Source of the DNA: Anaerolineae bacterium
GTDB lineage: Bacteria; Chloroflexota; Anaerolineae; B4-G1; SLSP01
Length of the DNA: 29,173 nucleotides
Assembly (NCBI GenBank): GCA_016927095.1
Contig: JAFGNI010000282.1
Coordinates: 1 to 29,173, forward strand
Direction of reading: 5' to 3'
Positions 18,065 through 27,899 of this stretch are shown in pieces. The notes under the pieces were generated by a model. It was not told where the DNA came from. It ran no database searches and saw nothing but the letters and a program-made list of their open reading frames with translations. Position 1 is the first letter of the stretch; the number at the start of each line of letters is the position of its first letter. Made by a program: the position numbers and the translations under genes.

Positions 18065-21000
18065 TCACAGTTTCTGCCGCAGCAGAAAGGGCAAGGTCCC
18101 GCTGCGCACGCCCTGCACCATCCGAGCTTCTAGGTTGAGGACACCCACCGGGTCCGGAATGTCCCCAACCCAGCGCACACGGCTCGCGTCGTCTAGGTTT
18201 TGGGGGACGACGATGAGCCGCAGGATGTACGACGCAGGATGCTGCCGCGCCCGGTGGAACTCGTTCGTGGTCAAGACCACGCGATGCCCTTCGGAGCTCT
18301 CATCCGGGGGCAAGATGGCCTTGATCTCGACCCGGCGCGCGGCTGGCTCACTGCCATTCTCTGTTCCCCACTCGCCAAAGGGATCCAACACGTCGAAGCC
18401 GGGGCCCTGCTCGCCTGCGACCTCGATCAGGGCCTTGAAGACCTGGGCCAGGCCCGCGATGTCTGCATCGCCGTCGGCACACCGGAGCAGGGCGGCGCGG
18501 TGGGCGCTCAGTCTCCTCTCCAGCTTTCCCCACGCGACCACCGTGCCCCACGGCACGTCGCCGGGCCCTTTCTGTCGGTAAGTCGCGATCAGGTCTAAAA
18601 CATGCTCTCGGCAGACGGCGTCCAACGCCAGGAAGCGGCGCCAACACACTTCGAGCACGAACAGCTCGGCCACTCGCCCCCGCAGCCCCTGGTTCACCGT
18701 CACTGTCGGAAGCTGACCGCCGCCTCTGCGCCCGGGTTCGCTGGTCTCGGAGGTTACAGCGCCAAGGGCCGAGTCTGCCGTCGTGCCGGTCAAGGCCTCG
18801 GGCGAGAAGGCCAGCAAGCCGGTTTCGAACTTGTGCTCCAGCTCGTTCAGCCGGGCGCGACGCTCGTTGATCTCGCGGTGGTGGTGCTCCTGCAAGGGGG
18901 CCAGCGATCCTGCGCCCAGGCAATCTCGCAGCAGGCGGGTAAGGCCCGACCAGTCACGGGAAACCTCGCTCAACAGGGCTTCAGCTTCGTTTGTGCAAGT
19001 TTCACTGAGCCCATGCCACATCGACTCGTCCCATTCCACCATCAGCAAGTCGTGGGATTGTAGGTCTGGCTTCACTGCCCCCAACATATCCTTGAGTTTC
19101 GACAGGAACTCGTTATCTGTCTGTGTGGGCGGCACGCGCAAATCGCTAGCCCATGCCTGCCCCTGAGCGGTCAACGCTTGCTCGACATCCTCGGTGCCCG
19201 ACGTCGTGATCTCAAGAAGCTGGCCGGCCAGGGCTGCTACGACTGCGCTGTTAAGGGCGGCTCGTACCGTCTCCTGATGCTCGGCAAGATTCTCAGGCAA
19301 GGTAACCCATCCAGCCTTAAGAAACCGTGCGCGCTTTGCGGTGGACCAGCCGGCATCACGCAGCGGACGCAGGAGCCGCCGGGCGAGGGGCAACGGTTCG
19401 CGGAGCGCCGGATCCTCGCTCACTCGGCTGCACAGCAGGTCCTCTAGAGCCGGGACCGGCAAGTCCGGCGCAGCGGCATGCATAGCGGCCAACGCCTGGT
19501 CGGCGAGGAGGTCAGCGGCGGCTTTCAGTGCCTCAATAGCAGCGACCCACTCACCTTCTGATATTACATCTAGGTGCCAATCTGGTATCGGCGTTGCGGT
19601 TCCGGTGGCGGTGCCCAACGCTTCGATCAGGTCTGCTACGCGCGCCAGCAGCAGGTCTAGTCGCTTGCGGGCTAGCGTCGTCACCTGCTGGAGGATGCTA
19701 TCCAAGTCGACGCCGCGGAAGCGCAAAAGGCGCCGTACAGCGTCCTCCGGTGCGCTGAGGGCGTGTTGCAGCTCGCTTACGGCGTCGGTGCGTCCTACCA
19801 CCAGTGCCAGCCCTTCCGCCAACACGGCGGTGCCGCTGCGTCCCTCTTGCCGCTCCCGCCTGTAATCGTCAATAGAGAAGACCAGACGCCTGTTCGCATC
19901 CAGGCCCGACCAGCCCACCTCGGCTGCGTAGCCAGGTGGCGTCTGCACCGGTACCATCGTCTCCAGTGCCGCCAGGATCTTGTCCGCGGCTTCGCTCAGT
20001 TGGCCCTCCTGCTGGGCCTGGAACGTGCCCAGGATGAGGTCGAGCCGCTCCTGGACCTCGAACCGCAGGGTTGCGACAGCATCGGGATGCTGAACGGGCG
20101 TGCCCCGGTAGGCCGGGGGTGGCTCTGGTCGCAGTTCCTCTGCGCCCAGCATCCTGGCCCAGCGGTGGAACGCGGTCTCAAGCCGCTGCTGGGTCTCCAA
20201 CAGCCATGCGTCGGCGTGCGCCTCGCGCTCCCAGCGCCTTGGACTTTGGGTGAAGAATGCTACGTCGCGCGCAAAAGCCGGGACGTCTTTATCCTGGCGC
20301 ACCACGGGCACGGCCCATTGGTCCTCATCGCGAACCGCGCGGAGTACGAGTCCGCAGGTCAAAGCCGCGCGCCGGTGCCAGGGATCGTCGGGATCGTGTT
20401 CGAGCACGATCCGGCTGAGCAGCCGGTACTGGGCTGCCAACCAGGCATCGCGCGAAGTGTTGGCGAACTCGGCAATCTTCCAACAGCCATCCGGTCCCTC
20501 ACCGATCTTGCTTGCCTCTAGCAACCACCGGAGCCGGAACAAGGCGCCGAGAAGGTTCAGGTTGCCAAAGCCATGCACTTGAAGCGCGTCGGCAACCTCC
20601 TCCATCGCACCCTGGGTGTCGAGCATGGGGAGGAAGGCAGCGGGCTCCGTGGCCGTGGGTGATGCATCTTTGTTCCAGGCAATCATCACGGCAGCGGGGA
20701 ACCGTTGAGTCGCTAGATCCGGTGCTCGCCCATCCTCGCGTGCCTGCCACAGCGGCAGCCGGAGTAGTTGGAAGGCCGCTAGGGATGGCACGCAGCTTTT
20801 CCAGGCGCGACCACTGTGGCCGCTTTCACAGTACCAACCAGTCCACAACACGCGTTCGACACCTGATGACCAAGCAGCTAACAACGCATCACGGAAAGCG
20901 TCAGTGGCGTGCAACTGGCATTCAAAAGGCAGCATGTGTAGATCGGCCTTGACCAGGTCGGGAAACCAGATCCATGCGGCAAGATACGTTTCCTTGGGAA

Positions 21001-24000
21001 CGTCGCGATGACCGATCATTGAGTTGCGGCACGAAGTGGCGTGCTCACCGGAGTAGAGCGGATGATAGGGCTGAAGAGAGAGGAAATCTCTGTATGCTTT
21101 CATCAGGTCTGATTCACAGAGCGAATCCGGCAGAATCTCGACAATCGTGTCCTGCCCCTTCCATAGTGCGCTGGATGCGCCTTTGCTGATCGCCTGGGTC
21201 TGCGGCTGGAAGTCTTCAGCCCCGCTGACGCGATTGAGCCAGCGCCACGCTACCCGGGGGCCGATCCGCACGCCCAACAACAGGAGCAGCCTGAAGAGCG
21301 CCAGCCGTTCTCGGGTTTCCTGAGGCAGACCGGCCTCATCCTCTGCCACCTGCTCTCCCAACACATCCCGCAGCTGGGCATAGGCTTCGGCCCATCGTGG
21401 ATCATCGGGCGGGGCTATCTCGGGATAGTCGGGGTGATCCAGGGGGCGCCCGACCTGCTGACGAAAGGCAGACAGGGCACGGATGGCCGTGGCCCACACC
21501 ATTTCCTCACGGTCCGTTTCTTCACGCTCTGCCTCTTCCTCTTGTCCGCTCTGGAGTTGGGCGACAGCCCTCTCCAACATCTCGGCCCATTCAAGGCCAA
21601 ATGCCGTCAGATGTGCAGAATAAGTAGCGTCTCCGGTCTGCACAGGAACTGGGATATGGGCCCACGCTTGGAGGCTTTCCAACCGCTGCCGGTCAATGAC
21701 CCGCTGGTTTGTGGAACGGTGGTACACACTCAGTAAGTTCCGTAGCGTGTTGCGGTCGATGGCGGCGTAGGGCCGGGGCACCAGGTCTTCCGCGCTCGAA
21801 AACGATACGGAGCGGATCGACTGGAGAAGTCCGGCTAGATAGCCCAGCACCGGCGTAATCTCTTGCCCGGTCACCCCCGCTGCTTCATCGGCCACCCGGC
21901 GGAAGAGATCGGGCCGGCCCTCAAATTGCGCGGTCCCCCAGGCACGACCCACGCGCGAAAGCACGCTCTCGGTGGGCGCAACCCCGACCACGGCGGGATC
22001 GATGAAGTAGACGGGGATCACCGATGGTGGGGGCGGTAGTTGTTCGGCTCGGGCCTCGACGCTGGCTGGGTACCAAAAGACAACCCTGCGCGCCTTCTCT
22101 GTGGCGCCTTTTCCCGTCTCGCGGGGCTCTGTGGGGATCAGCAAAAGCGTGTCGCCGCTTGCGTAGCTTACGTCACCCTGACCTCCAACTGCGTGCCCGT
22201 TCTTGTTGCTACCGGAGACAGGAAGCAGCGGCACCCTTGCTTGTCCCAGTATGCTCGCGGCTGCGTCATCGACCTTGTGAGCCTCGTTGACGAGGAAGTT
22301 GCACAGGCCCAGGAAGAAGGCCCGGACGCGCCCGGCATCGGCCCACCAGGGCGTATCCCTGTTGGCGCGCTGGAGATGGGCCGCCAGTGCCTCCACGAAC
22401 GCCTGGCGGTCCATCTGGCCCAACCCAATCGCGCGCGCGGCCTGCTGCCAGTGGGCAGCGTGAGTCTGATGAAGCTGCTGGTACGTCTCGCGGTTCTCGG
22501 TCGTCAACAAGCGCAATCCCTTCGTTTCTGCTCTTTCGTCACCATCTAGTGACTCTAGCAGAGCCAGGGCCTCCGGTTGATCGGGCAAAAAGTGGACGTC
22601 CGAGGGGCGAGCGCAGCCCCGCGTAATCGGCACGCACGTGGCCTCTCGCAGCAGGTCGAGTACCTGGTCCACCAGCTCTCGCTGGAGTTGGTCGCGTGCA
22701 CTAGCACTCTCGGCATCCGACGCCACCTGGGGCAGCAGAATCCACGGCAGCCACCGTCGGAGCGGCCTCTCGTCGAGCAGCTGGTCGAGGCGTGCGGCAA
22801 GCAGCTCTATGGCCTCGGCCAACACCTGCCGGTTATGCTCGCACTCGCTGGGCGCCAGGTCGGTGCGGCTGGAGTTCACGCGGAAGGGGCCGTGGATCAG
22901 AAAGGGCAGCCCGGACGGGCTCGCGTCAATGGGGTAGTAGAGGAAGAGGGGCTCGTTTCTCAGCGTGACGGTGTTGCCGGCGGGAACTTCTAGAAGGATC
23001 CGAACATGCTCCTGTGACTCCGCGTCGTTTGTCTCACCTTCCTCAGCGCCTAACCGGGTGGGGTGGGAGAGAATGGTGAAAGCGCGGCGCTGCACGTCAG
23101 GCGTTCCGTTGCCGGATCGTTCCCAGTCCCCGTATCGCAGCTCGATGCGGCGTAGGGTCTCGCCCTCGTCCTGCAGTGGCGAGAGGGGTGCATCGATGTC
23201 GATGCGCCGCGCGGCAACCATGGCGCCATGACTGAAGCGGACGAACTGCACTTCCAAGATCTCGCCCAACAGCACGAGGACACGCGGGTCGAGAGCCATC
23301 ACCTCCTGCCAGAGTGCCTCAGCGCCACCTCGCCGGGATGTGCGCATCTGTTCCCGCTCCCGTCGGAAGCGCGCGCGCCGCGCTGCCGGCAAGCCCGCGT
23401 CCACTTCGTCTAGAAGCTGCTCCCACTGCGCGTCCCGGTAAGGGAGGTAAACGACGGTGGTGTAAGGTAACAGCGTGGTCGGGGCATAGGCAGCGCTCAA
23501 GCCGATGGAGCTTGACCGACCCCCGTCGATCAGCGCATCGATCAGGACCGTCTCTTCACCCAAGGCGGCGGGATCGGTAGTATCGGGATGCGGCTGGGTA
23601 AACAGGGGTAGTCGGGGAAGTTCTTCGAGGATGTCCTCCCGGCTGAAGAAATCTCCAGGCGCGGCGTCCATACGATCCAGGAGGTGGCACGTCGACCGGT
23701 AGCGCGAGAACGTGGCTTGTAGCGTCTCACCATTTAGGCGGGTACGCACTGAGAAAGCGCCGGCCCGCAGCAGGATCGACTTCAGCCCGATGCCCTTGTG
23801 CCCGATGTACCCCGTGCCCACCTTGTCGGACCGCATCAGGAAGCGCACGGCTTCAAGTACGTTCTCGTCATCCAGGTGAAAGGGCGACCCGGTATTTGCC
23901 ACCGCCAGCCCCTGGTCGGTGACCCCAATGAGCACGCGCCCCGGTTCCTGGTTGCCCTCAAGGCGCCCGCGGAAGATGGCGTCACGCGCATTCTGGAGTA

Positions 24001-24193
24001 GCTCCAGCAGGTGACGCTCCTCGTGGTCACCCGCGATCGCCCGGTCACCGGCTCCCTTGGCGAGGTAAATCTTCCAGGGATCCTTCTCACGCGCCTGCCC
24101 GACCATGATCTCCATCAGATCGGCGCAGTGCGCGGCAAATCGCGCTTGCACGTCGGGGTGCAGCTTCGTCGTCACGGTCAAGGTCTTTACCAT
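18065..24193 (-). CDS. Giant sacsin-like GHKL (HSP90-type) ATPase with DUF3883-type C-terminal domain
   Basis: A 2042-residue protein. The N-terminus is a GHKL ATPase of the sacsin/HSP90 type: N-box ELLQNARDA (64-72, E64, N68, D71), DQG (93-95), ANTG (99-102) and the G-rich lid GTGYIGHKGIGLKS (126-139). The middle (about 500-1800) is long, mostly helical and without a motif I can name. Near 1840-1855 is GRVAELFVLEVCWRRF. The end (about 1945-2000) has RRVEIKAI followed by VVLTTNEFHRAR, the pattern of DUF3883 (NO VEIN C-terminal), a domain with a PD-(D/E)xK-like ExK strand. ATP-driven clamp or remodelling plus a nuclease-like or DNA-binding tail is a reasonable inference. Its ATG overlaps the brxC stop by 7 bases (ATGGTAA), so it is translationally coupled to brxC. 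It is not one of the six canonical BREX-3 genes. ATPase residues look intact. Confidence 0.85.
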   Translation of the reverse strand: MVKTLTVTTKLHPDVQARFAAHCADLMEIMVGQAREKDPWKIYLAKGAGDRAIAGDHEERHLLELLQNARDAIFRGRLEGNQEPGRVLIGVTDQGLAVANTGSPFHLDDENVLEAVRFLMRSDKVGTGYIGHKGIGLKSILLRAGAFSVRTRLNGETLQATFSRYRSTCHLLDRMDAAPGDFFSREDILEELPRLPLFTQPHPDTTDPAALGEETVLIDALIDGGRSSSIGLSAAYAPTTLLPYTTVVYLPYRDAQWEQLLDEVDAGLPAARRARFRREREQMRTSRRGGAEALWQEVMALDPRVLVLLGEILEVQFVRFSHGAMVAARRIDIDAPLSPLQDEGETLRRIELRYGDWERSGNGTPDVQRRAFTILSHPTRLGAEEGETNDAESQEHVRILLEVPAGNTVTLRNEPLFLYYPIDASPSGLPFLIHGPFRVNSSRTDLAPSECEHNRQVLAEAIELLAARLDQLLDERPLRRWLPWILLPQVASDAESASARDQLQRELVDQVLDLLREATCVPITRGCARPSDVHFLPDQPEALALLESLDGDERAETKGLRLLTTENRETYQQLHQTHAAHWQQAARAIGLGQMDRQAFVEALAAHLQRANRDTPWWADAGRVRAFFLGLCNFLVNEAHKVDDAAASILGQARVPLLPVSGSNKNGHAVGGQGDVSYASGDTLLLIPTEPRETGKGATEKARRVVFWYPASVEARAEQLPPPPSVIPVYFIDPAVVGVAPTESVLSRVGRAWGTAQFEGRPDLFRRVADEAAGVTGQEITPVLGYLAGLLQSIRSVSFSSAEDLVPRPYAAIDRNTLRNLLSVYHRSTNQRVIDRQRLESLQAWAHIPVPVQTGDATYSAHLTAFGLEWAEMLERAVAQLQSGQEEEAEREETDREEMVWATAIRALSAFRQQVGRPLDHPDYPEIAPPDDPRWAEAYAQLRDVLGEQVAEDEAGLPQETRERLALFRLLLLLGVRIGPRVAWRWLNRVSGAEDFQPQTQAISKGASSALWKGQDTIVEILPDSLCESDLMKAYRDFLSLQPYHPLYSGEHATSCRNSMIGHRDVPKETYLAAWIWFPDLVKADLHMLPFECQLHATDAFRDALLAAWSSGVERVLWTGWYCESGHSGRAWKSCVPSLAAFQLLRLPLWQAREDGRAPDLATQRFPAAVMIAWNKDASPTATEPAAFLPMLDTQGAMEEVADALQVHGFGNLNLLGALFRLRWLLEASKIGEGPDGCWKIAEFANTSRDAWLAAQYRLLSRIVLEHDPDDPWHRRAALTCGLVLRAVRDEDQWAVPVVRQDKDVPAFARDVAFFTQSPRRWEREAHADAWLLETQQRLETAFHRWARMLGAEELRPEPPPAYRGTPVQHPDAVATLRFEVQERLDLILGTFQAQQEGQLSEAADKILAALETMVPVQTPPGYAAEVGWSGLDANRRLVFSIDDYRRERQEGRSGTAVLAEGLALVVGRTDAVSELQHALSAPEDAVRRLLRFRGVDLDSILQQVTTLARKRLDLLLARVADLIEALGTATGTATPIPDWHLDVISEGEWVAAIEALKAAADLLADQALAAMHAAAPDLPVPALEDLLCSRVSEDPALREPLPLARRLLRPLRDAGWSTAKRARFLKAGWVTLPENLAEHQETVRAALNSAVVAALAGQLLEITTSGTEDVEQALTAQGQAWASDLRVPPTQTDNEFLSKLKDMLGAVKPDLQSHDLLMVEWDESMWHGLSETCTNEAEALLSEVSRDWSGLTRLLRDCLGAGSLAPLQEHHHREINERRARLNELEHKFETGLLAFSPEALTGTTADSALGAVTSETSEPGRRGGGQLPTVTVNQGLRGRVAELFVLEVCWRRFLALDAVCREHVLDLIATYRQKGPGDVPWGTVVAWGKLERRLSAHRAALLRCADGDADIAGLAQVFKALIEVAGEQGPGFDVLDPFGEWGTENGSEPAARRVEIKAILPPDESSEGHRVVLTTNEFHRARQHPASYILRLIVVPQNLDDASRVRWVGDIPDPVGVLNLEARMVQGVRSGTLPFLLRQKL

Positions 24194-27100
24194 TCCACTA
24201 CAATGCGCACCTTGTTCGGATTCTTGCCTGTGGTCTGAGCTTCAACAAAAGTCCGGAATCGGTGCAGCAGCTCCTGAACCGTGCAGGGCATACCGCCCTG
24301 GGTCAGCGCCAGCAAGATATCCTCGGGCGGCACGGCGACACGCTCCAATCCGCTCAGCGCTTCTTTGACGGTCTCAACGAATTCATAACTCACTTTCTTC
24401 GGCAGTGCTGCATCTTCCAGGAATCGCTCGATGAGCTTGCGTTGGTCCGGCGTCATCAGCTCGATGTTGGCCTGAGTGGCGTCTTGGCGTAGATTTGCCA
24501 ACAGTGCCGTTGTCCAATCAGCATAAAGCTGGGCCAGGCGATCCTCCAGACCTTTGAGCTCCGCGAGAATTGAGCGGTCGCGTGACTCCTCAACAGGGCG
24601 GTAGCCACAGTGCGGACAGATCGGGTGCTCCTGTAGTTCTGAGCCGCCCACAGCATAACATGGCTGAAGTTCGGTCAGATCGCGCTCCCACTCTCGTAGC
24701 TTGCCAACCGGCAGGAAATCGATGGGGGCGAGCGCCGACAACTGGTGACGGCGGGGATCGGCCATCAGCCGCTTCTTGCGGTCGTCCTCGGACGCGTTCA
24801 GCCGCGCCCGGCGGTGTAGATCGAGGTAGAGCGCGACGTACTCACCCTTCAGGTTCTCCAGCGTGCCGGTGAGGCCCGCTCGCAGCGTGGCCCGGCGCCA
24901 GTTCTCGGAATCGCGGAGCTGGGCTACCTGCTCGTCCTTGATCTTGCGCACCGCCGCCGACCACTCCGTATCGACGGGGAGCACGGCCAGGCCTACGCCC
25001 AGATACGAGGTGAGCGGTTGAATGGCCGCGACCACATCGGCCAAGGCTTGCAGATCAGCGACGAGCGCGCGTCCCTCAGCCTGGGTCTCGACCTCGCCCA
25101 CACTGTAACGGAAGTTGCGCAGCTTGCCCGGCGTGTTGTAGGTCTGGAGCGACTCCAGGAACGTCTTGTGTGCATCCAACCGGCTGACCAAGTCAGCCTT
25201 CATCCGCCCCTCCAGGAGGCTGGTGTCCCAGACCGCCATGCCGCCTTGGGCCTTCTGCCGCACGAGCACCAGCCGGTCCAGTTCCTCCGCTACCCGCTTT
25301 TGGAGCTGCTCGACTGCCGTGGTGTGCTGATTGGTGTCCTTGATTAGCCCGGTTGGGAGGTCTAGCAACTGAAACGCCTCCGTGAGCGCCGCGACGGGCA
25401 AGCCCTTGGGACGCTCCACGAACTTCCAGTTGACCAGGTCGCCGATGCCGATCTTGACAGCTTCCTCCAGGTTACCGGCGTCGATCTTGCGTCCAGGGAT
25501 CGCCAGTGTGATCTCACCGGTGTAGGTGAGCGCCAGAAGCACCACCGCGACCCACTCGGGCTCCAGCCTGAACCTTGCGTCGACTTCGGCGTTCGTTGGA
25601 CCCTGGATGATTTCAGAGCGATTGAGCACCTGCCCCTCGCCCTTGGCGGTCAGTTGGCCCAGGAAGTAGCCGCCATATCGTGACTCCCGTGCCTGAATCC
25701 GTTCATCGTCGAGCAGTCCCAGCGCGTCCAATACTGCCGAGCCCTGACGGGTCCGAAGCCCACCGCCCAGCCAGCGCACCGCTTCCTGCGCGGCCTGCGC
25801 CCGGCTGGCCTGAGTGATCAAAATCGAGAAGCTGGGGTAGTCGGGCAGTGCTTCGGCAAAGCAGGTCGCCAGGCAGTTGGAGGCCACTGCATTCACCACG
25901 TCGCGGACCGACTGCGTGGCCTGGGGCATCGCACCACCCTTCACCCAGTCAACCAGCGCCTTCGTCACGCCTTTATAGGTGACGTACACGGCCTGCAGCA
26001 GGTTCTCGCGCAGCCACTTCAGCAGCACCGTGAAGTGATCACCTGCCTTCTTCTCATACTGAATCCGGTTGCTGCCCGACGTTGAGCCTGCCATCTCGCG
26101 GGCGCCAGCGTAGAGCTTCAGCGCCCCTTGGAATGTCTCGTCCGGCCTCGCTAGACGAAAGAAAACCTCGTCAGCTCTCTGTTTATCATTGAAGACCGGG
26201 GGCGCATACGGCTGCAGTAAGTAGAGGTAGAACTCGCGCGGCGGCTGCGCCGTCGAGCGCTGGTTGGGTGCGCCGAAGAACAGGTAGCCGGGGCGGGTCA
26301 CCCTGTGCGATCGCCACTCCACCTCGTGCGCCCATATCTTATATCCAGGGACATACGTCGCCTCCGCGCACTCCATCGCGCGCGCCAGTACCTCGAAGTA
26401 GTAGCGGTCCAACTGGTCGTCGTCCAGCGTCTCAGCTCGCTGGGCGATCTGGGCGTCGAAGTCGATGTCCTTGCGCAGATCTAGATAGTACTGCCCATTG
26501 TCGGCGTTGAGCGAGATGAACTGCCCACTCACGGTGCGCAGGATCTCACGCAGCACTACCTCGATGGTCGACCGCAGGAAGGCAGCATCTCGCTCCGGCA
26601 TCGGCAGGTAGAGACAGAGGCCGTCGCGCAGTTCCTCGGGCGTGGCGCCCAACGGGGCGTAGATATCGCCGGTCGTGAGCCGGTGCACGCTGAGCGCGTG
26701 GATGATGCGCAGTGCGACTGGGCTGTACTGGGGGCGCGTGAAGGCATTGCGAACCCGATCCTCCAGCACCCGGCTCTTGTCAATTACCTCCTTAATTTCG
26801 GGTGCGCTCCGGAAGACCGCATCATCGCGCAGCCGCGCCCAGTAGGAGTCGTAGGCGATCAAGCCCGGCTCGTTGGCAGGTACGTCGGCGTCCAAGCGCG
26901 CATGCATCTCGGCGCTCAGTGTCTTCAGCACCTCGCGCTTCTCGGCCACCGAGACCCGCTCGAAGATCTCCAGGTACACGGGATGGACGGGGAAGAGGCG
27001 CACGTAATCGTCCATCCGCTCGGCCATTGCGCTGTAGAGGGGCGTGAACTGCTGCAGGTGGCTGCGGATGCGTGCTCGCTGCTCGGGCGTCTTGCGGAGC

Positions 27101-27876
27101 AGGCGCTCGGCGACCACGTAAGCCACGTCCTCACGGATGATGGTCACCTGCTCGAAGCGGTCCTTGACCCGGCGCACCGACTCCGACACGAACGCGAACC
27201 GCGAGCTGTCGAAGAGCGACTCCTGCACACCTGCGATGAAGCGAAAGCGGGTCAGGCGGCACGCCTCGCCCACCTCGCGCAGGAAGGTGAGATCGAGCAC
27301 CAGCTCCTGGTCGCGACGCGAGCGGAGGTAGTCCAGCAGCTCGTCGACCACCAGCAGTAGGCCCTGGTCGGGATACTGTGCCTGGAAAGCGGCCATCATC
27401 AAGACGAACAAGTCCTTGCTGTTGGATACCTGATCCATCGACGGGAAGCTATAGGCGATATCCATCTGAGCCAGTGCATCTTCCAGCTCGCCTAGCAGAA
27501 TGTCGCGCAGCGGCATCACCGTCGCCCCGATCTCGACGCGCACCACGCGGAACTGCCCCGCGATGGCCTGTGCCGCCTCTGCGACCGCCGGATTGGTGAG
27601 CCAGCCAGCCATCTCGCCGTGCTCGGCCACCGCCGACAGCGCCGACATAAGGTGCGACTTGCCTGTGCCGTAGTTGCCGACGACCAGCAGGCCGCGGTTG
27701 TCGCGCGGTTCGGCGAACTGCAGTTGGGGGATGACTAGCCGGATCAGAATGTCGGCCATACGGTCGGAGATGACATAGGTCTTGACCAGCGCGGCGGCTT
27801 CCTGTTTGTCGTCAGCCTCGCGAAGCTGGACGATGGTCTCTATAGGGTCGAACTGGACGAGATCGCGATACTTCAT
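24187..27876 (-). CDS. brxC: BREX large P-loop ATPase BrxC/PglY (DUF6079 type)
   Basis: A 1229-residue ATPase. The N-terminus KYRDLVQFDPIETIVQLRE and Walker A GNYGTGKSHL (about 67-76) followed by SALSAVAEH are typical of DUF6079-type PglY/BrxC. Walker B is LLLVVDELLDYLRSRR near 172-187, followed by a sensor-like RFRFIAGVQESLF near 213-225. A C-terminal CPHCGYRP zinc-ribbon half near 1085 precedes a helical tail. BrxC is the large AAA+-like ATPase of the BREX complex, thought to bind DNA and partner proteins. The ATG at 27876 is chosen over the TTG at 27879 because AGGAGG (27882-27887) is 5 bases upstream of it. It follows brxF by 23 bases and its stop is embedded in the start of the GHKL gene. 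Length (about 1200) matches the family; no damage is seen. Confidence 0.9.
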   Translation of the reverse strand: MKYRDLVQFDPIETIVQLREADDKQEAAALVKTYVISDRMADILIRLVIPQLQFAEPRDNRGLLVVGNYGTGKSHLMSALSAVAEHGEMAGWLTNPAVAEAAQAIAGQFRVVRVEIGATVMPLRDILLGELEDALAQMDIAYSFPSMDQVSNSKDLFVLMMAAFQAQYPDQGLLLVVDELLDYLRSRRDQELVLDLTFLREVGEACRLTRFRFIAGVQESLFDSSRFAFVSESVRRVKDRFEQVTIIREDVAYVVAERLLRKTPEQRARIRSHLQQFTPLYSAMAERMDDYVRLFPVHPVYLEIFERVSVAEKREVLKTLSAEMHARLDADVPANEPGLIAYDSYWARLRDDAVFRSAPEIKEVIDKSRVLEDRVRNAFTRPQYSPVALRIIHALSVHRLTTGDIYAPLGATPEELRDGLCLYLPMPERDAAFLRSTIEVVLREILRTVSGQFISLNADNGQYYLDLRKDIDFDAQIAQRAETLDDDQLDRYYFEVLARAMECAEATYVPGYKIWAHEVEWRSHRVTRPGYLFFGAPNQRSTAQPPREFYLYLLQPYAPPVFNDKQRADEVFFRLARPDETFQGALKLYAGAREMAGSTSGSNRIQYEKKAGDHFTVLLKWLRENLLQAVYVTYKGVTKALVDWVKGGAMPQATQSVRDVVNAVASNCLATCFAEALPDYPSFSILITQASRAQAAQEAVRWLGGGLRTRQGSAVLDALGLLDDERIQARESRYGGYFLGQLTAKGEGQVLNRSEIIQGPTNAEVDARFRLEPEWVAVVLLALTYTGEITLAIPGRKIDAGNLEEAVKIGIGDLVNWKFVERPKGLPVAALTEAFQLLDLPTGLIKDTNQHTTAVEQLQKRVAEELDRLVLVRQKAQGGMAVWDTSLLEGRMKADLVSRLDAHKTFLESLQTYNTPGKLRNFRYSVGEVETQAEGRALVADLQALADVVAAIQPLTSYLGVGLAVLPVDTEWSAAVRKIKDEQVAQLRDSENWRRATLRAGLTGTLENLKGEYVALYLDLHRRARLNASEDDRKKRLMADPRRHQLSALAPIDFLPVGKLREWERDLTELQPCYAVGGSELQEHPICPHCGYRPVEESRDRSILAELKGLEDRLAQLYADWTTALLANLRQDATQANIELMTPDQRKLIERFLEDAALPKKVSYEFVETVKEALSGLERVAVPPEDILLALTQGGMPCTVQELLHRFRTFVEAQTTGKNPNKVRIVVEW

Positions 27877-27881
27877 CAATG

Positions 27882-27887
27882 CCTCCT
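27882..27887 (-). promoter_or_regulatory. Ribosome binding site of brxC
   Basis: A perfect AGGAGG on the minus strand, 5 bases before the ATG at 27876. It favours that ATG over the in-frame TTG at 27879. It is the strongest Shine-Dalgarno sequence in the window. Confidence 0.75.
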
Positions 27888-27899
27888 GCGATGCGGGCG

